In this document: positions 36,163 to 45,891 of the stretch, in pieces
Numbering within the stretch: the stretch's first letter is position 1
How the letters are laid out: each line of letters starts with the position of its first letter
NCBI RefSeq assembly: GCF_015767635.1
Contig: NZ_CP065230.1
Coordinates: 3,162,001 to 3,226,000 of the forward strand
Direction of reading: 5' to 3'
Source of the DNA: Halomonas sp. A40-4
Lineage (GTDB): Bacteria > Pseudomonadota > Gammaproteobacteria > Pseudomonadales > Halomonadaceae
DNA length: 64,000 nt
Position numbers and translations under genes: made by a program
The notes under the pieces: generated by a model
Seen by the model: the letters and a program-made list of their open reading frames with translations, nothing else
Databases searched by the model: none
Told to the model about the DNA's origin: nothing

Positions 36163-37587
36163 TTACCTCTCCCGTTTGGTTAACAGGCTGACCAGCAGCA
36201 TCCTCAGGCGCATCGGCTTTAACGGCTTCAACAAGCAGTGCATGCCCGCCTCGCGGGCGGAACGGCTGAGTTGCGCATCATGGTTGGCGGTAATCACCAC
36301 CACCGCCAAGCCTGGATAGCGACGGCGCAGGCGCGCCGCCAGTGCCAGGCCTGTTTCCCGGTGATCGCCAAGATGATAATCGACCAGCAAGACGTCAGGG
36401 GTCTCGCCGTCACTGGTGGCTTCAAGAGCACTGGCCGTGGCCGCCGCCCTGACCCGGCAGCCCCAGCCCCCCAGCAGCGCCTGCATGCCGTCGATAATCG
36501 CCTCATCGTCATCGATGACCCACACCACGCATTCAGCAAGCGGAGACCCTGGATCATCGTCTCCCAGAGCACCTCCCTGCTCGGGACTCGTTTGAGACAA
36601 GGCGACACGGGAAGATGCATAAGGCACGGTGATTGAAAACAGCGATCCATGCCCAGACCGAGAGGCCAGCGTTACCGGTTGATCCAGCATGGTACTGATA
36701 CGGTCGACGATCGCTAAGCCGAGACCCAGCCCTCGACTATGATGGCGCTGAGCGTCCGGGGCGCGCTGAAACTCAAGGAAGATCGCCTCGCGCTGCTGTT
36801 CAGCAATCCCCGGGCCGGTATCACCGACCATGATTTCGACGCCCTCGGGGCGGCGGCGGCAACCCAATAGCACGTGACCGTGCTCGGTATAGCGCACGGC
36901 GTTGCTCAAGAAATTACGGACCACCCTTGCCAGCAACGCCAAGTCTGACTCCACCATGACATGCGACGGCACGTAATGCAGACTCAAGCCACGCACTGCT
37001 GCCACCTGACGGTACTCCTCTGCCAAGGCATCCAGCAGAGTGCTGACCGTAAATGGTGCCTTGTCGGCGTGCAGCACCCCGGCATCCAGGCGCGAAATAT
37101 CCACCAGGGTGCCCAGCAGTCCTTCAACATCTTTCAATGAACGCCCCACATGGCCGACCAGCGTCGTCGATGCCTCGGGCAAGGAATGAGATTCCAAGGC
37201 ACTGACAAACAGCCTGGCAGCGTTAAGCGGTTGCAGCAGGTCGTGACTGACGGCGGCAAGAAACTTGGTTTTTGACAGGTTGGCGGCGTCAGCGTCGGCT
37301 TTTGCCGCCTGCAAATGCGCGTTGGCCTCCCCCAGCTCGTCCAGGGCACGGTGCAGCGCATCGGTACGTTCCTTGACCTGTTCGGCCAGCAGGACAGAGC
37401 GCTCGAAAGCCGCGTACGGGGCACCATCGGCACCACTGCCCGATTCCACACGGCTCATGAGCGCCTGACACACTTTGCGCAGACGGCGATTTTCTTCGCG
37501 TAAGGCTTCGGGGCTGAGTGTCGTGTCATCACCCGTCGAGAGCTGGAAGAGTGCCAAGCGCCACTCCTGTAAAGGTTTGATTGACAT
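36163..37587 (-). CDS. NahK/ErcS-type hybrid histidine kinase
   Basis: Soluble hybrid kinase of about 474 residues. An N-terminal coiled coil (about 30-105) leads into HisKA with His115 in KFLAAVSHDLLQPLNAARLF, the distinctive DLLQP form of this family. The HATPase domain follows with RNFLSNAVRYT and RGLGLGLAIVDRI. A C-terminal receiver (about 350-474) has VVWVIDDDEAIIDGMQ and the acceptor Asp in VLLVDYHLGDHRETG. No membrane segment is present, so sensing must come through partners. The likely start ATG 37587 lies 59 bp inside the upstream FIST gene with a weak ribosome site, indicating tight coupling. It probably phosphorylates the LuxR-type regulator encoded next to it. Confidence 0.87.
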   Translation of the reverse strand: MSIKPLQEWRLALFQLSTGDDTTLSPEALREENRRLRKVCQALMSRVESGSGADGAPYAAFERSVLLAEQVKERTDALHRALDELGEANAHLQAAKADADAANLSKTKFLAAVSHDLLQPLNAARLFVSALESHSLPEASTTLVGHVGRSLKDVEGLLGTLVDISRLDAGVLHADKAPFTVSTLLDALAEEYRQVAAVRGLSLHYVPSHVMVESDLALLARVVRNFLSNAVRYTEHGHVLLGCRRRPEGVEIMVGDTGPGIAEQQREAIFLEFQRAPDAQRHHSRGLGLGLAIVDRISTMLDQPVTLASRSGHGSLFSITVPYASSRVALSQTSPEQGGALGDDDPGSPLAECVVWVIDDDEAIIDGMQALLGGWGCRVRAAATASALEATSDGETPDVLLVDYHLGDHRETGLALAARLRRRYPGLAVVVITANHDAQLSRSAREAGMHCLLKPLKPMRLRMLLVSLLTKRER

Positions 37588-38692
37588 GCATACCATGGTG
37601 CTGCTCACCGTAGGTGTTAAATCCCACCACCCGCGATCGACGCAGCAGCGCCGAGGCCTGCTCGAGATGATCGACGGCTTCCAGCTCCATGCGGCGTAAA
37701 AAGCAGTCGCAGCCAATCATCAGCGATGGCGGCCCCAATCGTGCCGTTACCCCGTCAAGCATGCGATTGAGATCATCCAGCAACGGGGCGGGCTGCATTG
37801 CCGTCAGTACAATGCCGTTTTCCACTGCACAGTAAAAGTTTAGGCTACCGTCGTCATTCACGCGCTGAATCGATCGTACGAAATGCTGCCCCCCAAGCTG
37901 CACCGCAAGAGGATGCCGTGCAAACACCTCGGGTACGAGGGCATCAAGCGAGACGCCTACCAAATCGGCGTAGACACTGGCCGCAGGAAGGCCGTTAAGT
38001 TCCATCACGCGGCGGCGTTCACGGTCAGCTTCGGTCACGACCAGCTTATGACTCAGCGGCAATAGGTGGTGGGTAGAGAATACTTCAAACGGTAGGCACG
38101 TATTGATCATCACAACCACGGCGGCACGGCTGTGGAAGCGCCCGTTGGCATACACATGGGTATTGGCAAGGTGGTTATCGTCACCGGCGGAACCGCCGAA
38201 ACTGGGTATGCGCCCCAGGGCCGCGTCCAGCGTCGCCAGCACCTGTTCCTCGCGGCTTGATAGTCCGTCCAGCAAGGTCAGCGCAAAACTATGCTCGTTC
38301 ACCGGTGCCAACGCTCGACGGCGACAGCGCTCGATCAGGTCATCGACCAGCGGCTGGGCGTCGCTCAACGCGAAGCGGTCCAGGTCATTGACCAGCGACG
38401 TTTCCATGGCGAACACCCGATGATCAAAGCCAATCGCGACAATACTGCCGCGATCATACCCCTCGGGGGTAATCTCACCTGCTGTGGTGCAGCCACTGAC
38501 TGGTACCGCCGGAAACGCATGGACCAGCGCAGCCGATAGTCGCTCCAGATCATATTCGGCACTACAGAAAAAAATAACGCCGCCAAGATCGGCATGGCTG
38601 AGGCCCTCGGCCAATACTTGTACAGCCTGCTCGGCATTTGCCGATCGGCTGGCGACGACCACCGTGCCATGGTTAGAGAGAGAAGTCGTCAC
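37529..38692 (-). CDS. FIST-domain sensor protein
   Basis: 387-residue protein with FIST_N (about 20-215; [24 protein letters not shown] and [11 protein letters not shown]) and FIST_C (about 225-370; [33 protein letters not shown]). FIST domains are thought to bind small ligands such as amino acids and feed signals to kinases or methyl-accepting proteins. It has no transmembrane segment. A GTG at 38692 with GGAG ten bases upstream is the likely start, 20 bp inside the preceding kinase gene; its 3' end overlaps the NahK-type kinase by 59 bp. Chained overlaps imply one signalling complex made in fixed ratio. Confidence 0.85.
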   Translation of the reverse strand: MTTSLSNHGTVVVASRSANAEQAVQVLAEGLSHADLGGVIFFCSAEYDLERLSAALVHAFPAVPVSGCTTAGEITPEGYDRGSIVAIGFDHRVFAMETSLVNDLDRFALSDAQPLVDDLIERCRRRALAPVNEHSFALTLLDGLSSREEQVLATLDAALGRIPSFGGSAGDDNHLANTHVYANGRFHSRAAVVVMINTCLPFEVFSTHHLLPLSHKLVVTEADRERRRVMELNGLPAASVYADLVGVSLDALVPEVFARHPLAVQLGGQHFVRSIQRVNDDGSLNFYCAVENGIVLTAMQPAPLLDDLNRMLDGVTARLGPPSLMIGCDCFLRRMELEAVDHLEQASALLRRSRVVGFNTYGEQHHGMHVNQTFTGVALGTLPALDG

Positions 38693-40907
38693 GCTGCCAT
38701 TTCTCCAACGCCAAATGCGTACGTGCTGCGGTTTGACGCAGCGCACTCAAGGCTTGATGCAACTCGCCGGGAGCAGGCCTCTTGACGACCAGCATCTCGA
38801 GTTTCTTGGCATGCTGCGCTACCTTCTGAGCCCCGATACTCAGCGCTTCACCGCGCAGTTGGTGGGCCAGACGAGCGACCTGTTCGGCGTACTCATCAGA
38901 CAACGTCTCAAACCCGAGGTAAGTCGTAAATTGCGCCAGATAATCCTCAACCTGCCGGTGGTACAGGGCAATCAGCTCACGCAGATGGCTTTCATCGAGG
39001 GTTTGGACAAGGCTGCCCAGGGTGTCGCCGTTGAGCAGGCTATCGCCGCCTGACGACGTCTGGGGCTGAACGGGAGCGGCAACGGACTCACCCAGCTGAA
39101 ACGCGAGAACGTTGCTCAACGCACTCGTTGACAGCGGCTTGGTGATGTAGTCGTTCATGCCCGCATCCAGGCAACGCTGCCGGTCATCCTCAACACCACC
39201 GGCGGTCATGGCCACGATGGGCACCTCGACCAGCCACCCCCCCTGCGCTCGTAGCTTTCGGGTGACATCCAGGCCATCCATGTCGGGGAGTTGAATATCC
39301 ATGAAAATCAGGTGGAAACGCTGAGCCGCTACCATGTCCAGTGCATCATGACCACTTTCTGCACAGACCACATCGCAGCCCAAGCGCGCCAGCAACTCAA
39401 TGGCGACCTTGCGGTTGATAGCGTTGTCTTCCACCAGTAGTAGTGACGTATCAGGGAAATGGTGCTGGGTCGACGGCGATGGCAGCTCCGGACGCTGATG
39501 GGGCGTCGTTTCCTCCAGGGGTAGTTGGCAGCGGAAGGTACTGCCCTCACCCGGCTGACTATCAACACGCAATTGCCCATCCATGGCATGACTTAACCGT
39601 TTGCAAATGGCAAGCCCCAGACCAGTGCCGCCAAACCGCCGGGCGACCGATGCATCGGCCTGCTGAAAAGGTTCGAAAAGACGCTGTTGTTGTACATCGC
39701 TCAGGCCACAGCCCGTATCGATGACATCGAAGAATAAATGATCAGCCGTGGCAGAGACCCGCACAGAGACCACTCCGTCATCGGTAAACTTGATCGCGTT
39801 GGCCAGCAGGTTGAGCAAAATTTGCCGTAAACGACCAGCATCCACCATTACCCAGGCAGGCACCCGCTCATCCACATCGATAGTGAGCATCAGCCCTTTA
39901 GCTTCAGCCCTTGGCTTGAACAATGCCACGACGCTTTCGACCAGCGGCTTGACCGCAGTAGGTGCCGTTTCAAGGCGAAGATGACCGGCCTCGATTTTGG
40001 AAAAGTCTAAAATTTCATTGATCATCGCCAGTAACTGATTGGCGCTGTCGTAAATCGTGTTGGCGTAATCTTCAACCTGTACCCGATTGGCGGGCTCGCG
40101 CAACAGTTCGCTCATGCCGATAACGCCATTGAGCGGCGTGCGAATTTCATGGCTAACCATGGCAAGGAAATCGGATTTCGCTTGATTGGCTGCCTGGGCC
40201 TGCTCGGCAGTGACTTCCAATTGGCGACTAAGCGTTTCCTGGTCTCGCCGGGCTGCAGCGCTCTCACGCATTTCCCTTACCAGAAAGACCACCACCAGCA
40301 ATGCCGCCAGGCTCATCGCCATAATCAAGCTCATCAACAGCTTGTAAAGCAGGCTAAGCTGGGCTCGCTCTTCAGTGGCGGACTCTGCCAGAAAGCCATT
40401 GATCGTGATCACCAGCCGTTCGGTGAGCCGCGTCAGTGCTTGCAGTTCGGTTTCCAGTGCGGTGATAGGCATCTGTTCGAGATCTTCGTGCGGCTCGAAC
40501 ATCGGGTCGAGAGTGTCTAGCTGCTGCTGGATGTCATTGAGCAGCTGACGTGCAGGCTCAATGCGGTTGAGCAACTCGCTGACCTCCCCTTCATTGAGCA
40601 AGTTGAGGCGGCTATAGAGCAGCTCAAATCTCAGTTCCAACTCATCCTGAGCACTCGGTGCTATTGGCCCCCGGGTCGCGTTGAGTAGCTGGTTGAGCAA
40701 CTGGACCGCATCACGGTCCAGTTTATAAACCACCCAGGAGGTGTCTTCACGCAGGGTTTGGGTCAGGTTATCTTGCCGCCAGGCGGCGATTGTCGCCACG
40801 ACCAGGGCTGCCGCAAACAGCACCACCGCGGCCATGGCAACCAGTTTGAAACGCCATGGATAGCGCAGTAATCGAGGATAATGCGTCGTGGGAGCGCTAG
40901 AGGACAT
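38673..40907 (-). CDS. Transmembrane hybrid histidine kinase with receiver and HPt
   Basis: 744-residue inner-membrane phosphorelay kinase. TM1 is at about 20-42 and TM2 at about 189-211, enclosing a helical periplasmic sensor of about 145 residues with leucine-rich stretches. HisKA has His253 in [20 protein letters not shown]. The ATPase domain shows [13 protein letters not shown] and [14 protein letters not shown]. The receiver (about 490-610) has [14 protein letters not shown] and [11 protein letters not shown]. The C-terminal HPt (about 640-740) has its His in [16 protein letters not shown]. Its start overlaps the preceding periplasmic molybdopterin-fold gene by 11 bp, which suggests that protein is its sensing partner. 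The phosphate may pass to the LuxR regulator nearby. Confidence 0.88.
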   Translation of the reverse strand: MSSSAPTTHYPRLLRYPWRFKLVAMAAVVLFAAALVVATIAAWRQDNLTQTLREDTSWVVYKLDRDAVQLLNQLLNATRGPIAPSAQDELELRFELLYSRLNLLNEGEVSELLNRIEPARQLLNDIQQQLDTLDPMFEPHEDLEQMPITALETELQALTRLTERLVITINGFLAESATEERAQLSLLYKLLMSLIMAMSLAALLVVVFLVREMRESAAARRDQETLSRQLEVTAEQAQAANQAKSDFLAMVSHEIRTPLNGVIGMSELLREPANRVQVEDYANTIYDSANQLLAMINEILDFSKIEAGHLRLETAPTAVKPLVESVVALFKPRAEAKGLMLTIDVDERVPAWVMVDAGRLRQILLNLLANAIKFTDDGVVSVRVSATADHLFFDVIDTGCGLSDVQQQRLFEPFQQADASVARRFGGTGLGLAICKRLSHAMDGQLRVDSQPGEGSTFRCQLPLEETTPHQRPELPSPSTQHHFPDTSLLLVEDNAINRKVAIELLARLGCDVVCAESGHDALDMVAAQRFHLIFMDIQLPDMDGLDVTRKLRAQGGWLVEVPIVAMTAGGVEDDRQRCLDAGMNDYITKPLSTSALSNVLAFQLGESVAAPVQPQTSSGGDSLLNGDTLGSLVQTLDESHLRELIALYHRQVEDYLAQFTTYLGFETLSDEYAEQVARLAHQLRGEALSIGAQKVAQHAKKLEMLVVKRPAPGELHQALSALRQTAARTHLALEKWQRDDFSL

Positions 40908-41409
40908 TAATGAGCATCACCTGCCAGACAGCTCGAAAACGCATTTTCTCACTCAACAAGGCCTCATCCTGATCAAAGGGATAAAGCACCCAAAGCGGGC
41001 CGTATTCACGGATGGGAATCGCTTCACCGTCACGCTTCAGCGCAAGAATGACATCGTAGTCATAAAAATCACTGACCGGAATCTCCGCCTGGTAGCCATT
41101 AAGCGCCTGTACATTGACGTTGCCATCCTCCACCCCCAGATGCGCCAGCAAGTCGCGCATTAGCGGGCCTTCATAATGATTCCGGCTGTCGGTCCAGGGC
41201 GTGGTCGTGGCAAAATCATGCTGCGGCAGTTGCTCCAGCATCTTGCGATCAAAATGCGCCTCGTCATCGACATTTGTGCGGGCAATATCACCCACAACTT
41301 TAAGAATCACCGGACCTGTCGGCGCATGGCTTTCAACTGACGTGGACGCGGCCCCCGCCAGCGGAATGCTGAACGCCAGCAGGACGACTCTCAATAAAAA
41401 CGCCTTCAC
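40897..41409 (-). CDS. Small periplasmic molybdopterin-oxidoreductase-fold protein
   Basis: 170-residue exported protein. GTG 41409 follows GAAGGGGAT at suitable spacing and gives a signal peptide ([20 protein letters not shown]). The mature part has the small Oxidored_molyb-like pattern found in stand-alone proteins of this fold: [72 protein letters not shown], and [11 protein letters not shown]. No cofactor-binding Cys is evident, so a catalytic role is doubtful. Its 3' end overlaps the transmembrane hybrid kinase by 11 bp, so a ligand-binding partner for that kinase is the favoured inference. Confidence 0.75.
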   Translation of the reverse strand: MKAFLLRVVLLAFSIPLAGAASTSVESHAPTGPVILKVVGDIARTNVDDEAHFDRKMLEQLPQHDFATTTPWTDSRNHYEGPLMRDLLAHLGVEDGNVNVQALNGYQAEIPVSDFYDYDVILALKRDGEAIPIREYGPLWVLYPFDQDEALLSEKMRFRAVWQVMLINVL

Positions 41410-41430
41410 TGCGATATCCCCTTCGGGCAA

Positions 41431-41859
41431 CTAGCGGACAATCATGACCGACATCTTCGCATGGTGTACCACATGCTCGGCGTTAGGCCCAAGTACGTAA
41501 TCGACAAACTTGCGCTTGGTATGCGAGGCCATGACGATCAGGTCGATATCCAGCTGTTTAGCGACCTTGATGATCGCCTCCCATGGTGAGCCATCGACAA
41601 TCACGCTTTGGGTATTGATTGTCTCAGGCACGTGCTGCTCTATAAACGCATGTTGCGCGTCCTTGACGGCCTCATGCGCCTTCTTGGAGAAGTCTTTAGG
41701 AAAATAAGCCCCCACCATGGGCATCTTAAAGTCCGGCAGCACCGTCACCACGTGTAGCGACGCGTCAAACGTCTGGCACAGCTCAATGGCCGTGGGCAAC
41801 GCCTTGCTCCATGAACTTTCTTCATTAAGATCAACGGGCAGTAAAATTTTGTGGTACAT
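41431..41859 (-). CDS. Universal stress protein (UspA family)
   Basis: 142-residue cytoplasmic nucleotide-binding-fold protein. It starts with MYHKILLPVDLNEES and has VDGSPWEAIIKVAKQLDIDLIVMASHTK, then FVDYVLGPNAEHVVHHAKMSVMIVR, the ATP-type UspA ending. It lies 12 bp after the fused TRAP permease and is followed by the molybdopterin-fold gene. In Halomonas elongata a UspA protein (TeaD) tunes the TeaABC TRAP transporter, so a similar control of the adjacent TAXI-type TRAP system is plausible. That role is inferred from position. Confidence 0.9.
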   Translation of the reverse strand: MYHKILLPVDLNEESSWSKALPTAIELCQTFDASLHVVTVLPDFKMPMVGAYFPKDFSKKAHEAVKDAQHAFIEQHVPETINTQSVIVDGSPWEAIIKVAKQLDIDLIVMASHTKRKFVDYVLGPNAEHVVHHAKMSVMIVR

Positions 41860-41871
41860 GACAGCCCCTCC

Positions 41872-44475
41872 TCACGCGGCATTAGCCTTGGTAGTGCGAC
41901 CATCGGCGTCCCGCCGACGGCGCTGTAGCATGACGATCAGGGCGAACACGCCGAGAGCGGGAATCCAGATCCACTCTTTTGTCCAGCGGTCCACCGGTGC
42001 CAGTACTTCGACGATTTCCTGATCGAAATCAAAGCCCAGGTCTGCCGCATCACTGCCATAGGTCACCATATCGACGATAGCTTCATCGTTTTCTGTCAGC
42101 AGCATCAGCCCCAGATTATCCAGGCGCTCCTGTCCACTATCACCCTCCGGCACAGGCACCAGAATATAGGTCGTCATGGGATCACCATAATCATCCAGGC
42201 CGCTAATCTGGACTCTTAGCGACGATCCCTCATCGACGTTACCCAGGGTTTCAACAAACTCGGTGGGCTCGGTAGACCGATAAGGATCGTGAATCATGTC
42301 CATGAAAAAGCCTGGACGGAAAAGCGCAAAGGCCACCACGAGCAACAGGACCGACTCATACCAGCGGTTACGCGTAATCATGAAGCCTTGAGTGGCTGCA
42401 GCAAAGATGAGCATCGCCACGGTCGCCACCACAAAGATCAATATCCCTTGCAGCGGTGTCACGTCAATCAACAGCAGGTCGGTGTTGAAGATGAACAGGA
42501 ACGGAAGCGCGGCGGTACGCAGGCTGTAATAAAACGCCTGGAAACCAGTGCGAATCGGGTCGCCTCCTGACACTGCAGCTGCCGCAAACGAGGCAAGCCC
42601 CACCGGTGGCGTAACGTCCGCCATGATGCCGAAATAAAACACAAACAGGTGCACGGCAATCAGTGGTACCAGCAGGCCATTCTGAGCCCCCAATTGAATA
42701 ATCACTGGCGCCAACAGGGCCGATACCACGATGTAGTTGGCAGTGGTCGGCAGCCCCATGCCGAGGATCAAACTGAGTACCGCGGTAAACAGCAAAATCA
42801 GCAACAGGTTGCCCATTGCCAGGGTTTCGACCACATCGGCCAACACCAGTCCGACCCCTGTCTGGGAAACCGCACCGACAATGATACCCGCCGTCGCCGT
42901 CGCAATGCCGATACCAATCATGTTACGGGCGCCGGTCACCAGTCCGTTCCACAGGTCAATAGCGCCTTCACGCAGGTCGTAGGCAATATCGCTACGGCCA
43001 CGAAAATACGCGGTAATCGGACGCTGAGTCAGCATGATAAAGATCATGAACACCGTGGCCCAAAAGGCTGAAAGCCCGGGGGACAGGCGCTCTACCATCA
43101 AACACCATACCAATACGATCACGGGCAGAATGTATTGCAACCCCACCAGCACCGTAGGGCGGGTTTGCGGTAGCTTGACCACTGGCTCATTGGGATCATC
43201 GACTTCCAGTTCAGGGTAGCCCGAAGCCAGTTTGAGCAATGCGACATAAACCGCCGCGAGCACTAAACCAATTACCCAGGGGGCCGCCGGGCCCAGCAGG
43301 GGCTGCAACCAGCCCAGGCCGTAATATACCGCAAGTGCCGTGACCATCATCAGCAACAGGCCAGCCAGAAAGCCCGTCACCTTGCGAACGAGCGGCTTGG
43401 GCGGGTTGCTGCTTTCAAGCCCCTGCATATTGGCTTTCAGGGCTTCCAGGTGGACGATATAAATCAGCGCAATATAGGATATCAACGCAGGTAGAAATGC
43501 GTGCTTGATGACTTCTACATACGAAATGCCCACGTATTCGACCATCAGAAACGCAGCAGCCCCCATGACCGGCGGCATGATCTGACCATTGACAGAGGAG
43601 GCGACTTCGACAGCACCGGCCTTCTCCGAGGAAAAGCCCACGCGCTTCATCATGGGAATGGTAAAGGTGCCGGTGGTCACCGTATTGGCAATCGAAGAGC
43701 CCGAAATCAAGCCGGTCATGCCCGACGCCACCACCGCCGCCTTGGCCGGGCCGCCCTTGTAGTGCCCAAGCAACGAAAACGCGACTTTAATGAAGTAGTT
43801 ACCAGCGCCTGCTTTATCCAGCAGCGCACCAAACAATACGAACAGGAAGACAAAGCTGGTGGACACCCCCAGCGCTATACCGAATACCCCTTGGGTAGTT
43901 AGCCATTGATGATTAACCAGTCCATAAAGACTCACGCCACCATGGGCAAGCATGCCCGGCATCCAGGGCCCGGCCAGCGAATAGAACAAAAACACGGAGG
44001 CAACAATCATCAGTGGCGGCCCGAGCGCACGTCGTGTCGCTTCCAGCAACAGCAAAATCCCCGCCACACCGACGACGACATCGGTCAGCAGCGGAGCACC
44101 AGGACGCTCCGACAAGCCTTCGTAAAAGATGAACATGTAGGCGCCGCAAAATGCGGCCACCGCCGCCAGCACCCAGTCTTGCAGTGGAATACGGTCGCGG
44201 GGCGACCGCTTGAGCGCAGGATATGCCATGTACGCCAAGAACAGCGCAAAGGCCAAATGAATCGAACGGGATTGCGTCGCGTTAAACACCCCGAAGCCGA
44301 AGATGTAAGGCAATGGCGACGCGATCCACAGTTGAAAAAGTGACCACACCGCCGCAATCCCTACCAGCAGCTTGCCAGGCATTCCGGCCGGTTTACGAGA
44401 CCCGGAGTCCGTAGAGGCCACCAGATCTTCAAGATCAACATTTGACCCACCGGTCTTGGTGTTATCCGTTGTCAT
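41872..44475 (-). CDS. TRAP transporter fused permease (4TM/12TM, TAXI type)
   Basis: Inner-membrane protein of 867 residues joining the small DctQ-like and large DctM-like subunits, as usual for TAXI-type TRAP systems. Many hydrophobic segments span about 35-700. Typical DctM pieces are GMTGLISGSSIANTVTTGTFTIPMMK, VEVASSVNGQIMPPVMGAAAFLM and GMGLPTTANYIVVSALLAPV. A C-terminal extra-membrane region (about 715-835) ends in a final TM and a basic tail. ATG 44475 (MTTDNTK) has AGGG seven bases upstream. It works with the TAXI binding protein encoded upstream and is sodium-driven in known members. Substrate is unknown; glutamate or other carboxylates are typical. Confidence 0.93.
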   Translation of the reverse strand: MTTDNTKTGGSNVDLEDLVASTDSGSRKPAGMPGKLLVGIAAVWSLFQLWIASPLPYIFGFGVFNATQSRSIHLAFALFLAYMAYPALKRSPRDRIPLQDWVLAAVAAFCGAYMFIFYEGLSERPGAPLLTDVVVGVAGILLLLEATRRALGPPLMIVASVFLFYSLAGPWMPGMLAHGGVSLYGLVNHQWLTTQGVFGIALGVSTSFVFLFVLFGALLDKAGAGNYFIKVAFSLLGHYKGGPAKAAVVASGMTGLISGSSIANTVTTGTFTIPMMKRVGFSSEKAGAVEVASSVNGQIMPPVMGAAAFLMVEYVGISYVEVIKHAFLPALISYIALIYIVHLEALKANMQGLESSNPPKPLVRKVTGFLAGLLLMMVTALAVYYGLGWLQPLLGPAAPWVIGLVLAAVYVALLKLASGYPELEVDDPNEPVVKLPQTRPTVLVGLQYILPVIVLVWCLMVERLSPGLSAFWATVFMIFIMLTQRPITAYFRGRSDIAYDLREGAIDLWNGLVTGARNMIGIGIATATAGIIVGAVSQTGVGLVLADVVETLAMGNLLLILLFTAVLSLILGMGLPTTANYIVVSALLAPVIIQLGAQNGLLVPLIAVHLFVFYFGIMADVTPPVGLASFAAAAVSGGDPIRTGFQAFYYSLRTAALPFLFIFNTDLLLIDVTPLQGILIFVVATVAMLIFAAATQGFMITRNRWYESVLLLVVAFALFRPGFFMDMIHDPYRSTEPTEFVETLGNVDEGSSLRVQISGLDDYGDPMTTYILVPVPEGDSGQERLDNLGLMLLTENDEAIVDMVTYGSDAADLGFDFDQEIVEVLAPVDRWTKEWIWIPALGVFALIVMLQRRRRDADGRTTKANAA

Positions 44476-44558
44476 ATGCATGCCCTGCAAAAATTTGGAT
44501 GACAATGAGGAATGCCAATAAGAAGCCCTGGATCAATCAAGGCGACATTCCAAACACA

Positions 44559-44586
44559 GCGCGCGGCCCCGTGAGAGACCGCGCGC
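44559..44586 (-). terminator. Intercistronic stem-loop after the TAXI binding-protein gene
   Basis: Stem GCGCGCGG/CCGCGCGC with a 12-base loop, without a clear T tract on the minus strand. It lies between the binding-protein stop and the permease start and may shield or attenuate mRNA so that the binding protein is made in excess. Confidence 0.5.
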
Positions 44587-44624
44587 ATCTTTCAATCGGT
44601 GATTAACACCCAGTACCGATAACC

Positions 44625-45611
44625 TTACTCTTCGATCCAGCCCTGCTCTACGTAGTAGCGCTTGGCACCGTCATGCAGAGGTGCAGACAGGCCTTGCGTC
44701 ACCATGTCCTGGGCATCCAGATTTTCGAAGGCAGGGTGTAGACGCTTGAAGCGGTCGAAGTCGTCGAATACTGCTTTAACAGTTTCGTAGACCACATCGT
44801 CATCGGCATCCGCTGAGGTCACGAACGTCGCCGCCACACCGAAGGTCTCTACGTCATCAGGGTTGTTTTTATACAGACCGCCGGGAATCACAGACGTGGA
44901 GTAGTAGGGATATTCGTCAACAATGCCCTGAATATCGTCGTCGTTCATCGGGATCAGGTGTGAATCCACCGTGGTGGTGGCTTCCTGAATAGAACCGTTC
45001 GGGTGACCGACCACATACACCATGGCATCGATGTTGTTATCAGACAGTGCAGCAGCCTGCTCAGCGGCGTCCAGCTCAGAGACCAGGGAGAAGGTGTCTT
45101 CGTCCCAGCCCTTGGCATCCATCACCACTTCCATGGTGTTGCGCTGACCTGAGCCCGGGTTGCCGATATTAACGCGCTTGCCTTCGAGATCATCCAGCGT
45201 TTCGATACCCGAGTCCGCGCGGGCCAGCAGCGTCAACGGCTCGCCATGGATACGGAAGACGGCACGCAGGTCCTCAAACGCATCCCCCTCGAAATTCCCG
45301 GTACCATTGTAGGCTTGGTACTGAACGTCGGACTGGGCAACGCCCATATTCAGCTCGCCGGATTTAATGCCGTTAATATTGGCCACCGAGCCACCGGTTG
45401 ATGGCGCGTTACAACGGATGTTGTGCTCGTCGCTGCCGCGGTTGACCAGGCGACAGACGGACTGGCCGACGACGTAATATACCCCGGTCTGGCCACCGGT
45501 ACCGATGGTAATGAATTGTTCGTCTTCTTGTGCCATTGCGGGAGAAGCAAAGGCAGTAGCAGCGAGTAACGTGCCTGAGAAGGCAGCGGTAGAAAATGCA
45601 TGGCGTTTCAT
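44625..45611 (-). CDS. TAXI-family TRAP substrate-binding protein
   Basis: Periplasmic receptor of 328 residues. The signal peptide is MKRHAFSTAAFSGTLLAATAFASPAMA. The mature protein opens with the TAXI hallmark FITIGTGGQTGVYYVVGQSVCRLV, then RCNAPSTGGSVANINGIKSGELNMGVAQSDVQY. It is strongly acidic, as expected of a halophile's periplasmic protein. ATG 45611 has GAGG seven bases upstream. It delivers substrate to the fused permease encoded downstream; TAXI members bind glutamate, glutamine or other carboxylates. Confidence 0.94.
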   Translation of the reverse strand: MKRHAFSTAAFSGTLLAATAFASPAMAQEDEQFITIGTGGQTGVYYVVGQSVCRLVNRGSDEHNIRCNAPSTGGSVANINGIKSGELNMGVAQSDVQYQAYNGTGNFEGDAFEDLRAVFRIHGEPLTLLARADSGIETLDDLEGKRVNIGNPGSGQRNTMEVVMDAKGWDEDTFSLVSELDAAEQAAALSDNNIDAMVYVVGHPNGSIQEATTTVDSHLIPMNDDDIQGIVDEYPYYSTSVIPGGLYKNNPDDVETFGVAATFVTSADADDDVVYETVKAVFDDFDRFKRLHPAFENLDAQDMVTQGLSAPLHDGAKRYYVEQGWIEE

Positions 45612-45891
45612 GAACACACCTCTTTATCTTGATGTTATGAGCATTGTGCGTTGGCCCCACCTGCGCGCTAATCATGCAGGCTTAAGGATCCAAAACGTTT
45701 TCAAGACAATCTGTTATCAGCATCGACAGCTTCTGTCGGCTTTCACTACTTTAGCGAAAAAAAACCTCGTTGGCGAAATCAGATACATCAAACCAGCAAA
45801 CTTCGTTTACCAACCTGTAAACCCAGTGTAGCGATCTTCACCGTTTAGGGAGCGTTAACCGTCATTCCGCTTTGGCATAGGCCAATCGATA

